From positions 86,365 through 147,662 of the forward strand of contig NHDW01000008.1 in the NCBI GenBank assembly GCA_002170535.1: a stretch of 61,298 nucleotides of DNA, given 5' to 3'. Made by a program: the position numbers and the translations under genes. Each line of letters begins with the position of its first letter. The first letter of the stretch is position 1. Source of the DNA: Methylococcaceae bacterium TMED69 (GTDB lineage: Bacteria; Pseudomonadota; Gammaproteobacteria; Ga0077536). Positions 1 to 8,888 of the stretch are shown here, one piece after another. Below the pieces are notes generated by a model. It did no database searches, had not been told where the DNA came from, and saw nothing but the letters and a program-made list of their open reading frames with translations.

Positions 1-447
1 CTAGTAGCTGCGTTGCTAGCAGATGTATCTGTTGCAGGAAGGTCTGCTAAAATTTTAGACGGTCATACCAGGCTGGGGGTTGCAGCCGGCGATGCGGCAG
101 TAATTAATTGGCCGCTCCTGTGTGGTATGGCTAAAGCAAAATATCATTTGCTACTTAATAAACCGATTGATGGGACCGAGGCGGAGAGGATAGGGTTGGT
201 ATCTTTGTGTGTCGAAGACGATGTACTGCTCGATACAGCCTTAGAAATTGCTAATAAATTAGCTGTTTCCTCACAACCAGCGATTCGCTGGACAAAGTAT
301 GCCTTAAACAACTGGTACAGGATGGCAGGGCCTAGTTTTGACGTTTCTACGGCGCTTGAGATGCTCGGTTTTACTATGAGCGACGCACAGGAAGGGCTGA
401 CTTCTCTAAAGGAAAAGCGGGAACCTAATTTTGGGGGTGAGTTGTGA
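1..447 (+). CDS. enoyl-CoA hydratase/isomerase family protein, 5'-truncated by window edge
   Basis: Frame is open to base 1 ([17 protein letters not shown]...); crotonase-like C-terminal half. Confidence 0.8.
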   Translation, partial: LVAALLADVSVAGRSAKILDGHTRLGVAAGDAAVINWPLLCGMAKAKYHLLLNKPIDGTEAERIGLVSLCVEDDVLLDTALEIANKLAVSSQPAIRWTKYALNNWYRMAGPSFDVSTALEMLGFTMSDAQEGLTSLKEKREPNFGGEL

Positions 448-494
448 CTAAAAACAAGTTACATTATATGGGAGGTTATAAAAAGGAAGGGAAA

Positions 495-2207
495 ATGAAT
501 ATATCGAAAAATTTTAAGGTCCTATTAGCTGTGGGTTTGCTCAGCTTTTTGGTCGCCTGTAATAAAACAGAGGAGCAAGCGGAAAAACTTTCTATTTCTG
601 CCGTTACAAACGAGACGCTTCTTAATAGTTCGGCAAAAACCGATGGCTGGTATATGTATGGAGGATCTTATGAGAACTGGAGACACAGCGGTCTCAAACA
701 AATAAATCGGAGGAATGTTAGTTCTTTAGTCCCTAAGTGGGTTTTTCAGCCCGGGATCAAAGGTCAACTGTCCGGATCTCCGCTGGTTATCGATGGAATC
801 ATGTATTTAAGCGCAGCATATAATAATTTATGGGCGCTAAATGCAGAAACTGGCGAACCAATTTGGCATTACGAGCGAGATTTACCCACAGACCTGAGAA
901 TATGTTGCGGACCAGCAAACAGGGGTGTATCAGTCGCCGGAAGTAAGCTATTTATGGCGACATTAGATGCGTATCTAATCGCCATGGACAGAGAAACTGG
1001 GGAGGTTCTCTGGGAAGTACAGTTGGAAGATCATCAAAAAGGTTATTCAGGAACGAGCGCTCCGCTAATTGTTGATGATTTGGTAATCACAGGGATAGCC
1101 GGCGGTGAGTTTGGGGCTAGGGGGTTTATAGATGCATATGAAGCCTCTACAGGAAAAAGAGTTTGGAGAACGTACTCCGTACCTTCCGCTGGTGAAAAAG
1201 GGGTAGAAACGTGGGACGGGGAATCTTGGAAAACGGGTGGTTCACCGACTTGGGCAGTAGGCACATACGACAAAGAAACACACACGCTTTACTGGCCTAC
1301 GGGAAACCCTTCCCCAGACTGGAACGGAGATGCGAGAAAAGGAGATAATTTATTCTCAAACTCTCTTCTTGCGCTTGATCCAGAAACTGGAGAGATGAAG
1401 TGGTATTTTCAATTCACCCCACACGATGTTTGGGATTTTGATGCTACAAATCCCGTTGTTCTTACTGATATGAAAATTGATGGAGTTGAGAAAAGGGTTT
1501 TGGTACAACCTAATAGAAATGGCTATGTGTATGTGATTGATGCTAGCGATGGCGCTTTCCTAAAGGGTTTTCAATATGTGGATCAACTTAATTGGTCAAA
1601 GGGGTTGGATGAAAACGGACGTCCAATAGTAGATTATGATTTCGTACCAACCTCAGAGTCTAAAACAGCTAATAATAGTTGTCCTGGAGCAATTGGCGGT
1701 CATAATGGCGCTTGGTCTTGGGCTTTCAACCCCAACCAGAAAATCATGTATGTTGCGAGTATAGAAGCCTGCAATAGAATGGTAAAGCGGGTTGACACCT
1801 ATAATGCAGGTGATCCTTTTTGGGGCGGCGGTCCGGTTGAAACAGATAAAGATAGTGGGAACAACTACGGGAATTTCTTGGCAATTGACCCAGTGTCGCA
1901 GTCAATTAAATGGAAATACAAAGACAAATACCCAATGGTGTCTGGCGCATTATCTACTGACGGGGATGTGGTGTTTACTGCTAACCAAGAGGGTTATGCG
2001 ATGGGTTTTGATGCTTTGAATGGAGATTTATTATGGAAGTTTCAAATGGGTACATCTGCAAGAGGGCAGCCTATTACTTGGGAGCAGGGCGGTAAACAAT
2101 ATGTGGCGATTACTAGCGGCGGTGGGGGCTTAGCCGTAGAAATAGTAGGCGAACCGCCAATGGTAACTAGGGGTAATGCCCTTATGGTGTTTGCTTTACC
2201 AAAATAA
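495..2207 (+). CDS. PQQ-dependent alcohol dehydrogenase (quinoprotein), lipoprotein
   Basis: Lipobox LVAC, vicinal Cys pair RICCGPANRG, TPHDVWDFDATNPVVL catalytic region, WAFNPNQKIMYVAS; start moved from 444 to 495 (MNISKNFK, upstream AGGAAGGG). Confidence 0.88.
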   Translation: MNISKNFKVLLAVGLLSFLVACNKTEEQAEKLSISAVTNETLLNSSAKTDGWYMYGGSYENWRHSGLKQINRRNVSSLVPKWVFQPGIKGQLSGSPLVIDGIMYLSAAYNNLWALNAETGEPIWHYERDLPTDLRICCGPANRGVSVAGSKLFMATLDAYLIAMDRETGEVLWEVQLEDHQKGYSGTSAPLIVDDLVITGIAGGEFGARGFIDAYEASTGKRVWRTYSVPSAGEKGVETWDGESWKTGGSPTWAVGTYDKETHTLYWPTGNPSPDWNGDARKGDNLFSNSLLALDPETGEMKWYFQFTPHDVWDFDATNPVVLTDMKIDGVEKRVLVQPNRNGYVYVIDASDGAFLKGFQYVDQLNWSKGLDENGRPIVDYDFVPTSESKTANNSCPGAIGGHNGAWSWAFNPNQKIMYVASIEACNRMVKRVDTYNAGDPFWGGGPVETDKDSGNNYGNFLAIDPVSQSIKWKYKDKYPMVSGALSTDGDVVFTANQEGYAMGFDALNGDLLWKFQMGTSARGQPITWEQGGKQYVAITSGGGGLAVEIVGEPPMVTRGNALMVFALPK

Positions 2208-2246
2208 AAAACCGGCCGATTGGAAACATGCCAATCGGCCTTTTTA
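2205..2246 (+). terminator. Rho-independent terminator
   Basis: Perfect 10-bp stem GGCCGATTGG-aaacatg-CCAATCGGCC followed by TTTTT and preceded by an A-run. Confidence 0.88.
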
Positions 2247-2266
2247 TATAGCTAGAGGATTTAGTT

Positions 2267-3130
2267 GTGAATGTTGAAAAATTAGGGGTATTTACTTTTA
2301 CCGATGTCATGAATAGCGATGATCTCAAGACCTTTGCTTGTCGTGCAGAGCAACTCGGATATTCAAGAATATGGTATCCTGAGGCGTTCTCCTATGAAAG
2401 CTTCTGTCTTGGCGGTTACTTGCTTAATTGCACGAAGACGATAGGAGTAGCAAGTGGGATAGCAAATATCTATGCTCGTGATGCGAGCGCCTCGGCGATG
2501 GGTTATGTTAGTCTTAATAAGTTATATCAAGGTAGGTTCACATTGGGACTAGGCGTCTCTCATGCGCCTTTTGTTGAACAAAGGGGACACACATACGGCT
2601 CACCAGTAAAAGAGATGAGCGATTACATTAAAAATATGAAACTTACTTTTCAAAGTTTAGAATATAAAGATGAAAGAAATATCTTTATTGCCGCATTAGG
2701 GCCAAAAATGAGCGCCTTGGCTTCAGCTGAAGTGACAGGTGTTTTTCCGTATAATATAACTAGTGCTCAAGTAGAGCTATCAAGAAAATCCATGGGCTCA
2801 ACTGGTGCGATCTGTTGCGAACAAAAGATTTGTTTAACTAGTGACAAGAATAAGGCTAGAGAAATAGCTAGAACTAATTTAGAATTTTATCTTTCGCTTC
2901 CGAACTATCAAAATAACTGGCTGAGATTAGGTTTCGATAGTAGCGATTTTAAAAATGGAGGTTCGGAAAGATTTTTAGACAGCATGGTGATATCCGGTGA
3001 TAGAATTGAGATCAGAGACAAACTGAATGAATATTTTGAGAAGGGCGCAGATGAATTGGTGATTCAGCCATTAAAAGCAAACGGTCAGCCAGGACCAGAC
3101 TTGGATGCTCTTGAACAAATTATACAGTGA
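2267..3130 (+). CDS. LLM class (luciferase-like) flavin/F420-dependent oxidoreductase
   Basis: SGIANIYARDASASA, GRFTLGLGVSHAPFVEQRGH; closely resembles ORF 40909-41793. Confidence 0.82.
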   Translation: MNVEKLGVFTFTDVMNSDDLKTFACRAEQLGYSRIWYPEAFSYESFCLGGYLLNCTKTIGVASGIANIYARDASASAMGYVSLNKLYQGRFTLGLGVSHAPFVEQRGHTYGSPVKEMSDYIKNMKLTFQSLEYKDERNIFIAALGPKMSALASAEVTGVFPYNITSAQVELSRKSMGSTGAICCEQKICLTSDKNKAREIARTNLEFYLSLPNYQNNWLRLGFDSSDFKNGGSERFLDSMVISGDRIEIRDKLNEYFEKGADELVIQPLKANGQPGPDLDALEQIIQ

Positions 3131-3145
3131 TATTTAACATTTATT

Positions 3146-3964
3146 ATGTTTAGCTACGTTGATCCAAGTGTTGCAGAAAAGCTTATCAGCGACGGGAAAC
3201 TAAGGACCGTTGATTTCAATGGTGAGTTAGTTTCTAGAGAAGATGATAAAGCATATCTTTCTGTACTAGGTCCAGTCCCGATGCCAAGAAAATTCGAAGT
3301 TGATAATACGCTCAAAGAGATTAAATTAAACTGGTATTGTTTTGTGAGAAGAACTGAGTTATCCCACGTGGTCGAGACCGGTTTAAAGGTAAGTTCGAGT
3401 GATAGTGAAGAGTTTCGTCAATTAGTAACCAGCTCAATGTGTGTGAATTCAGTATTGGCTTTTCCTGGGTTCGAAACCGTAGAAACTCCGTTGGTTCGGG
3501 TACACTCGAACTGTTTGACGGGAGATGTTTTTGGTTCTTTAAGATGTGACTGTAGACCGCAGTTGGTGAAGGCTTTTGATCAGATTTCTGAATCAGATGG
3601 CGGCGCTATTGTCTATATGAGCGGTCATGAGGGTAGGGGTATTGGTCTTTGGGCGAAGGCTGCGACCTATTTGCTTCAAGACGAAGGTCAAAACACTTAC
3701 CAAGCAAATCGCAGTTTAGGGTTGCCAGAGGATTCACGTGATTTCAGCGATGCGGCGGTTGTCCTGAAATTTCTAACCAAAGGCAAATCGATTAATCTCA
3801 TTTCTAATAACCCTGAGAAAAAAAGACAGCTAGAGGCATCAGGGCAACGTGTAGCCTCAACGGTACCGATAATGACTGGTAAAAATGAATATAACAAAAA
3901 ATATTTGTCGTCGAAAAAAGAAAAAGGTCATTTTATTTCAGATGAGTATTTAGGCACTGAATAA
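3146..3964 (+). CDS. GTP cyclohydrolase II (RibA)-like protein with N-terminal extension
   Basis: RVHSNCLTGDVFGSLRCDC, HEGRGIGLWAK, DSRDF, SNNPEKKRQL. Confidence 0.8.
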   Translation: MFSYVDPSVAEKLISDGKLRTVDFNGELVSREDDKAYLSVLGPVPMPRKFEVDNTLKEIKLNWYCFVRRTELSHVVETGLKVSSSDSEEFRQLVTSSMCVNSVLAFPGFETVETPLVRVHSNCLTGDVFGSLRCDCRPQLVKAFDQISESDGGAIVYMSGHEGRGIGLWAKAATYLLQDEGQNTYQANRSLGLPEDSRDFSDAAVVLKFLTKGKSINLISNNPEKKRQLEASGQRVASTVPIMTGKNEYNKKYLSSKKEKGHFISDEYLGTE

Positions 3965-4025
3965 ATGTTTGAATTCAGATTAATCTCTATTGTAGACTGC
4001 ATGAAGAATTTAGGAGTTTTCAAGT

Positions 4026-4886
4026 ATGCTATCGAACCGTAATTGCCATTTAGCAACCTTGCTATTATTATTTTTTACCGTGAACTTTAGCTCATTTGCA
4101 TTTGCAAAGGACGTTAAACTTTACCAAGTGTCTAGTGGTGTTCTCAAATTTGACAAAGGTTGGTTAACTGCAATGAAAGACGTTGGAAAAATATTAGAGT
4201 TTCCTGTAGCTATGTATATTATCGACCATCCCCGAGGTCTTGTTGTTTACGATACAGGAATGAATGTTGCAGTTTCTGATGGAAAATGTGATAGCTATTG
4301 GGGAAGCGGACTATGTTCGGCATTCCTGCCCATTCAACGAAGGGATGAGGTTATAGATAAATGGCTCGAAAAATTTGGTTACAAGGTTTCTGATGTAAAG
4401 TATGTTATTTATTCCCACATGCACTTAGATCATGCTGGAAATATGGAGATGTTCCCTGATGCGATACACGTTCTTCAGAAAGCAGAATTAAAAGCGGCAT
4501 GGTGGCCAGAGAAGTTTCAAAGAGCTGCTTTCGTACTTAAAGACTTTGATGGGACTAGGAACTTTAATTTTCTAGAGATTGAAGGAGATTTTGATCTTTT
4601 CAATGATGGTAAAATTAAAATTATAGAAACTATAGGGCACACCCAGGGTCATCAATCTCTAATGGTTAAATTAAAAAATACGGGTACATTGTTTCTTGCT
4701 GGAGATGCAATCTATACATCTGATAATGAGGCTGGAGTAATACCAGGCATCACATGGAATACATATGAGTCGATGAAGTCTATTGATCGGTTGAAAATGT
4801 TACGTGACTCTCATCAGGGTGAGATTTGGTACTCTCACGGGATTGACCAATATAACCAACACAAACATGACGCTGCTTATGATTAG
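4026..4886 (+). CDS. MBL-fold metallo-hydrolase (N-acyl homoserine lactonase-like), putatively secreted
   Basis: SHMHLDHAG zinc motif, ETIGHTQGHQS, N-terminal hydrophobic signal-like segment ending FAFA. Confidence 0.8.
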   Translation: MLSNRNCHLATLLLLFFTVNFSSFAFAKDVKLYQVSSGVLKFDKGWLTAMKDVGKILEFPVAMYIIDHPRGLVVYDTGMNVAVSDGKCDSYWGSGLCSAFLPIQRRDEVIDKWLEKFGYKVSDVKYVIYSHMHLDHAGNMEMFPDAIHVLQKAELKAAWWPEKFQRAAFVLKDFDGTRNFNFLEIEGDFDLFNDGKIKIIETIGHTQGHQSLMVKLKNTGTLFLAGDAIYTSDNEAGVIPGITWNTYESMKSIDRLKMLRDSHQGEIWYSHGIDQYNQHKHDAAYD

Positions 4887-4933
4887 TCAATGAAACGGCC
4901 AAACCCAAAGACTATTTGTTAAAAAACTCTTTC

Positions 4934-5644
4934 ATGACGCCCGTTCTTCTTGATATTGCGAATGTAAGTAAATATTTCCACAAAAATCAGATACTTCATA
5001 GTGTCAGTCTATCTGTCTCGAAAAATGAGGTAGTTGGTCTAGTCGGCCCAAATGGCGTTGGTAAGACTACAATGATGAGGTTGGCGCTAGGCACTTTGAA
5101 GCCAGATGCGGGAGTTATTACACGCTTTGAGCATGCAAAAGACCAAAAAAGTGCTTTGCAACTTGGTTATATGCCAGAGGCAAGCCCGTTGTTTGAAACC
5201 TATAAAGTTGAATCATACCTGAAATTAATATCAAAAATAAAAAAAAATTCTGATAGTTATGATTATGAAGAAATAGAGAGCATCATAAGTCAATTCGACT
5301 TGCGTGACATCAGGGATCGGACGCTTGGAAATCTATCAAAGGGTACAAAGCAAAGGGTTGGTTTAGCCCAAGCTTTTCTCGGTAGCCCTGATTTGCTACT
5401 TCTTGATGAGCCATTTAGTGGCTTGGATCCTATCCAAAATAAAGAAATAAAAGATATAGTACTTGGTGCGTCCAAGAAAGCTGGTATTTTATTATCGACT
5501 CACTTAATTCACGATGTAGTTACATTATGTGACCGGGCATTTCTACTAAATCAAGGAAAAATTTTCGAATTAGATATCGCTAATTGTAATGAGGACGAAT
5601 TAACGTCACGAATAATAGAGCTTATAAAAGGAAGAAGAGAATGA
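4934..5644 (+). CDS. ABC transporter ATP-binding protein
   Basis: Walker A GPNGVGKTT, signature LSKGTKQRVGLAQ, Walker B LLLLDEPFSGLDP; start moved from 4916 to ATG 4934. Confidence 0.93.
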   Translation: MTPVLLDIANVSKYFHKNQILHSVSLSVSKNEVVGLVGPNGVGKTTMMRLALGTLKPDAGVITRFEHAKDQKSALQLGYMPEASPLFETYKVESYLKLISKIKKNSDSYDYEEIESIISQFDLRDIRDRTLGNLSKGTKQRVGLAQAFLGSPDLLLLDEPFSGLDPIQNKEIKDIVLGASKKAGILLSTHLIHDVVTLCDRAFLLNQGKIFELDIANCNEDELTSRIIELIKGRRE

Positions 5645-6360
5645 TTAAAATTCTTTTTTTAAAAGATTTAAATCTTTTTTTTCAATCACCAATGGGATTT
5701 CTGATTATTTCAAGTTACTGGTTGCTTACAGGGTTTTTTTTTAGTTTTAATACTGTTTTCGTGTCAGCGGTTGATATGGTAAGTGGATTCCATAATATGT
5801 GTATTTTACTCTTATTTTTCACTCCTATAATTACTATGCGATGTTTTTCGGAAGAATATCGAAACGGAACTTTAGAGTTATTCCTAGCTTATGGTGTACA
5901 TGAATTTGATATTGTTATGGCAAAGTTTCTATTCCTTACCTGTATACTTTTTATTTTGATCGCGGGTAGCCTGCCATCAGTTGGTATCTTGATACTGTTT
6001 TCTGAGCCTGATTTGGGACCTATTTTTGGGGGATATCTCGGCTTATTACTTCTTGGCTTATCTTTCTTTTCGATCGGTTTACTCTCGTCCACTCTGTCAG
6101 TATTTCAAATAGTATCGGCTGTTATTGCTTGGTTTATATTATTATTCCTTTGGTTTATCGACTATTTCAGCGTATTTGTGGAGGGTGTTTCAAAGGAGTT
6201 TTTAATGTTTATTAGTTTTTCTAATAATTATATTGATCTTATTAGAGGCGTCTTTGATCTTTCCTCTAGCTTATACTTTCTAAGTGTTTGTGTCTTTTGC
6301 TTATTTTTAAGCTTCAAGTTATTACTCTATAGAAAAAGCCATGGAAGGGTGACTGTGTGA
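5641..6360 (+). CDS. ABC-2 type (GldF-like) permease
   Basis: Six hydrophobic segments, overlaps upstream ATPase by 4 nt. Confidence 0.82.
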   Translation: MIKILFLKDLNLFFQSPMGFLIISSYWLLTGFFFSFNTVFVSAVDMVSGFHNMCILLLFFTPIITMRCFSEEYRNGTLELFLAYGVHEFDIVMAKFLFLTCILFILIAGSLPSVGILILFSEPDLGPIFGGYLGLLLLGLSFFSIGLLSSTLSVFQIVSAVIAWFILLFLWFIDYFSVFVEGVSKEFLMFISFSNNYIDLIRGVFDLSSSLYFLSVCVFCLFLSFKLLLYRKSHGRVTV

Positions 6361-7709
6361 CGACGCACTTCGCGGATTTTGTTAAATCTTTTCTTTTTTT
6401 GTGCTTTCTTATAATTTTTAATTTATTTGTGAGTACTCTTAATTACCGCTATGACTTCACCGATCAAAAAATTTTTAGTTTATCTGCTAAAACTAAAGAA
6501 TTTATTAAATCTATTGATCAACCTGTATCTATATACTATGCCTACGATATAAGAAACCGAGTTTTAAAAGATGCTGCCAATACTTTACGTCTTTTTGCAA
6601 ATGAATCTGAAAAGTTAAGGCTGGAAATATTCGATCCGGTAATTGAACCTTCACTAGCTGAAAAGCACGGAATTAGATTTGCGGGTACTGCGGTGGTCCG
6701 TTCAGGTGATCGCAGGGTCGAAATAAACTTATTTGATGAAGTGTCCTTTGTTAATGGTTTGATACAGGTTGTATCTAATAGTCGTGGTAAAATTTGTTTT
6801 ACTACAGGCCACCTAGAAAGCGATCCGTTCAGTATGCAAACCCATGACCATTATGAAGGAGGCAGTCATAATCATACTTTCGGTGGCAAGCCTCTTACAA
6901 TCCATGAGAAACATGGCATGGGAGAGGCCTATAATTCTCTGATTACATTGGGGTTTGCTATCGAAAAGTTATTTTTAGCAAAGCAATCGGATTCAATTAA
7001 TGATTGTTTAGTGATGGTAATTGCATCTCCACAAAGAGAGTTTATGCAAACCGAGGTTGAGACGATTAAAAAGTATCTAACTGATGGAGGTAATCTATTG
7101 TTGATGCTCGAGCCTGGTGTAGATACCGGATTAAAAAGAATTTTAACGGAATATGGGGTTTCCTGGAAATTGGATTTTATTTATGATGAATACAGTCACC
7201 TTCGAGCGGACAAATATGCTATTGCAGTTACGCGGTATCCTAAACATAAAATCACAAGAGATCTTGCCTTGACAGTATTTCCAGGAGCGGTTGCCCTCGA
7301 ACCTGAAATTATAAATGGCAATGCTGAAATCAAGCCCAGTTTTATTCCATTAATACAAACTTCAGGCAGGGCTGGCTCCGAAAGGGTTAAAGATTTAAAT
7401 GACCAGAAATTAATTGGATTAATCGTAAAAAGTAAGGCTAATAGTTCAACCATAGCCATTTTGGGAGACGGGGACTTCGCCACAAATTCTTTTTATGATG
7501 TGGGCGACAATGGTAGATTGTTCACCCGTCTTATAAATGAATTGGCGGAGATAGAAAATGTTTTACAATTGGAACCAAAAAGTTACAAGCAAGATGTCCT
7601 TAGTTTAACTAGTAAACAAGCCTCGGTGCTATTTCTAACAGCCACACTAGCCTTGCCAATTATATTTTTAATGCTAGGAATATATGTTTTTTTCCGTTCT
7701 CGTGTATAG
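6357..7709 (+). CDS. GldG-like ABC-associated protein with His-rich insertion
   Basis: N-terminal TM, NYRYDFTDQKIFSLSAKTKEFI, GDGDFATNSF, C-terminal TM; overlaps permease by 4 nt. Confidence 0.78.
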   Translation: MTTHFADFVKSFLFLCFLIIFNLFVSTLNYRYDFTDQKIFSLSAKTKEFIKSIDQPVSIYYAYDIRNRVLKDAANTLRLFANESEKLRLEIFDPVIEPSLAEKHGIRFAGTAVVRSGDRRVEINLFDEVSFVNGLIQVVSNSRGKICFTTGHLESDPFSMQTHDHYEGGSHNHTFGGKPLTIHEKHGMGEAYNSLITLGFAIEKLFLAKQSDSINDCLVMVIASPQREFMQTEVETIKKYLTDGGNLLLMLEPGVDTGLKRILTEYGVSWKLDFIYDEYSHLRADKYAIAVTRYPKHKITRDLALTVFPGAVALEPEIINGNAEIKPSFIPLIQTSGRAGSERVKDLNDQKLIGLIVKSKANSSTIAILGDGDFATNSFYDVGDNGRLFTRLINELAEIENVLQLEPKSYKQDVLSLTSKQASVLFLTATLALPIIFLMLGIYVFFRSRV

Positions 7710-8220
7710 CAACATAATTAAGAGCAACGTGCTAAGGTTAATTTTGTTAATTTTTTTAGCTTCCTGTGAATCGGAATACAAGGCTCACTCCCATCAATTA
7801 CTAGATCAATTTTTATTTAATTGCTCAAAAATAACCTCGGCTACCGTTGAAATTAACAGAGTGCTTCCAAGTGGGGGGAAGGAATCGATAAAAAAGTTGT
7901 TCGAATTTTCTGAATTAACGAGTCCGAAATCAGTTTTGAAAACAATGTGTGTCGCAAAAGTGGAGAGGAATTTTAAAGTGAGGGCAAATCGGCTTGAGAT
8001 GTATAATTTGGGCAAGACTTATAATGCAAAGATAAAGCTGAATTTTTCTGATAGTCAGTCTATAAAATTATATTTTGGTAGGACGACGCCTGATAGTTTT
8101 GGGCAGTATGTAAAAATAGAGAAGACACTAAGTTTTACGAGTTTATATAGACCGACCATCGAAGTTTTGATTGTCCCTGCTTATCATTTGAATGCTGTAG
8201 CAGCAGAGGTTATAGAATAA
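7684..8220 (+). CDS. hypothetical lipoprotein
   Basis: Overlaps previous gene; lipobox-like FLASC. Confidence 0.6.
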   Translation: MFFSVLVYSNIIKSNVLRLILLIFLASCESEYKAHSHQLLDQFLFNCSKITSATVEINRVLPSGGKESIKKLFEFSELTSPKSVLKTMCVAKVERNFKVRANRLEMYNLGKTYNAKIKLNFSDSQSIKLYFGRTTPDSFGQYVKIEKTLSFTSLYRPTIEVLIVPAYHLNAVAAEVIE

Positions 8221-8266
8221 AAAGTGAATTAGTGTTATTTTTAAAGCTCCCCAAAGAGAACGCAGA

Positions 8267-8626
8267 ATGGAACATTTACTTGAAGAAATTTTATTTAGTT
8301 ATGATGCTAATCTTAGAGGGTTTGTGTTCGGCTTTGTTCATGTTGGTATAATGCTGTTGGGCTATTATACTGGATGGAGTATTAATAGATTCTTAAATTT
8401 TGCTTCTAATGGTTATGCGGCAGGTATCATAGGAGCTGGATTGTCTCATGTGATAGCCGACTTGCTCGCTAGCCTAATAGATCCCCATCTTAGAGAAATG
8501 GTCGCCGGTATTGTTGTAGGAGGGGTTGTTCCGCTTTTTGCTGTACCTTTCTTTGAGCGATATATTCAAAATCATGAAAAGACAGAAGCTCATGACGACA
8601 AAAAAAAGAATTACAGACCTCAGTAA
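8267..8626 (+). CDS. small membrane protein of unknown function
   Basis: Intact ORF with three hydrophobic segments downstream of the ABC cluster. Confidence 0.6.
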   Translation: MEHLLEEILFSYDANLRGFVFGFVHVGIMLLGYYTGWSINRFLNFASNGYAAGIIGAGLSHVIADLLASLIDPHLREMVAGIVVGGVVPLFAVPFFERYIQNHEKTEAHDDKKKNYRPQ

Positions 8627-8632
8627 TTAAAT

Positions 8633-8878
8633 TTAACCGCCTTCAATAGCGGGTATAAATCTTACAGACTTAACATCTTTTATATCTTCGTCAAACCAGT
8701 CATGAATAATCTCGTTTTCAAGTGCACAGGCGAAGCCCTCTGATAAAGCGTTCTTGATACCCGGATATTGGTCATCTAACGACCTAATGACCTGGTCCAG
8801 CTTCTCGCCTTCAGCATTTAGTTCATGCAGGCCGTTTGTATAGCCATTGGCTATCTGGCTAGGTATAAAAACTTTCAT
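8633..8878 (-). CDS. MoaD/ThiS-family sulfur carrier-like protein
   Basis: About 80 aa, ends in VRFIPAIEGG (C-terminal GG), next to molybdenum hydroxylase genes. Confidence 0.72.
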   Translation of the reverse strand: MKVFIPSQIANGYTNGLHELNAEGEKLDQVIRSLDDQYPGIKNALSEGFACALENEIIHDWFDEDIKDVKSVRFIPAIEGG

Positions 8879-8888
8879 TACAATTTAT

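Noticed and set aside
1043-1285. Antisense ORF in the PQQ dehydrogenase, and many similar shadow ORFs across the window
   Set aside because: They lie wholly inside well-supported genes on the other strand or frame and show no recognisable domains.
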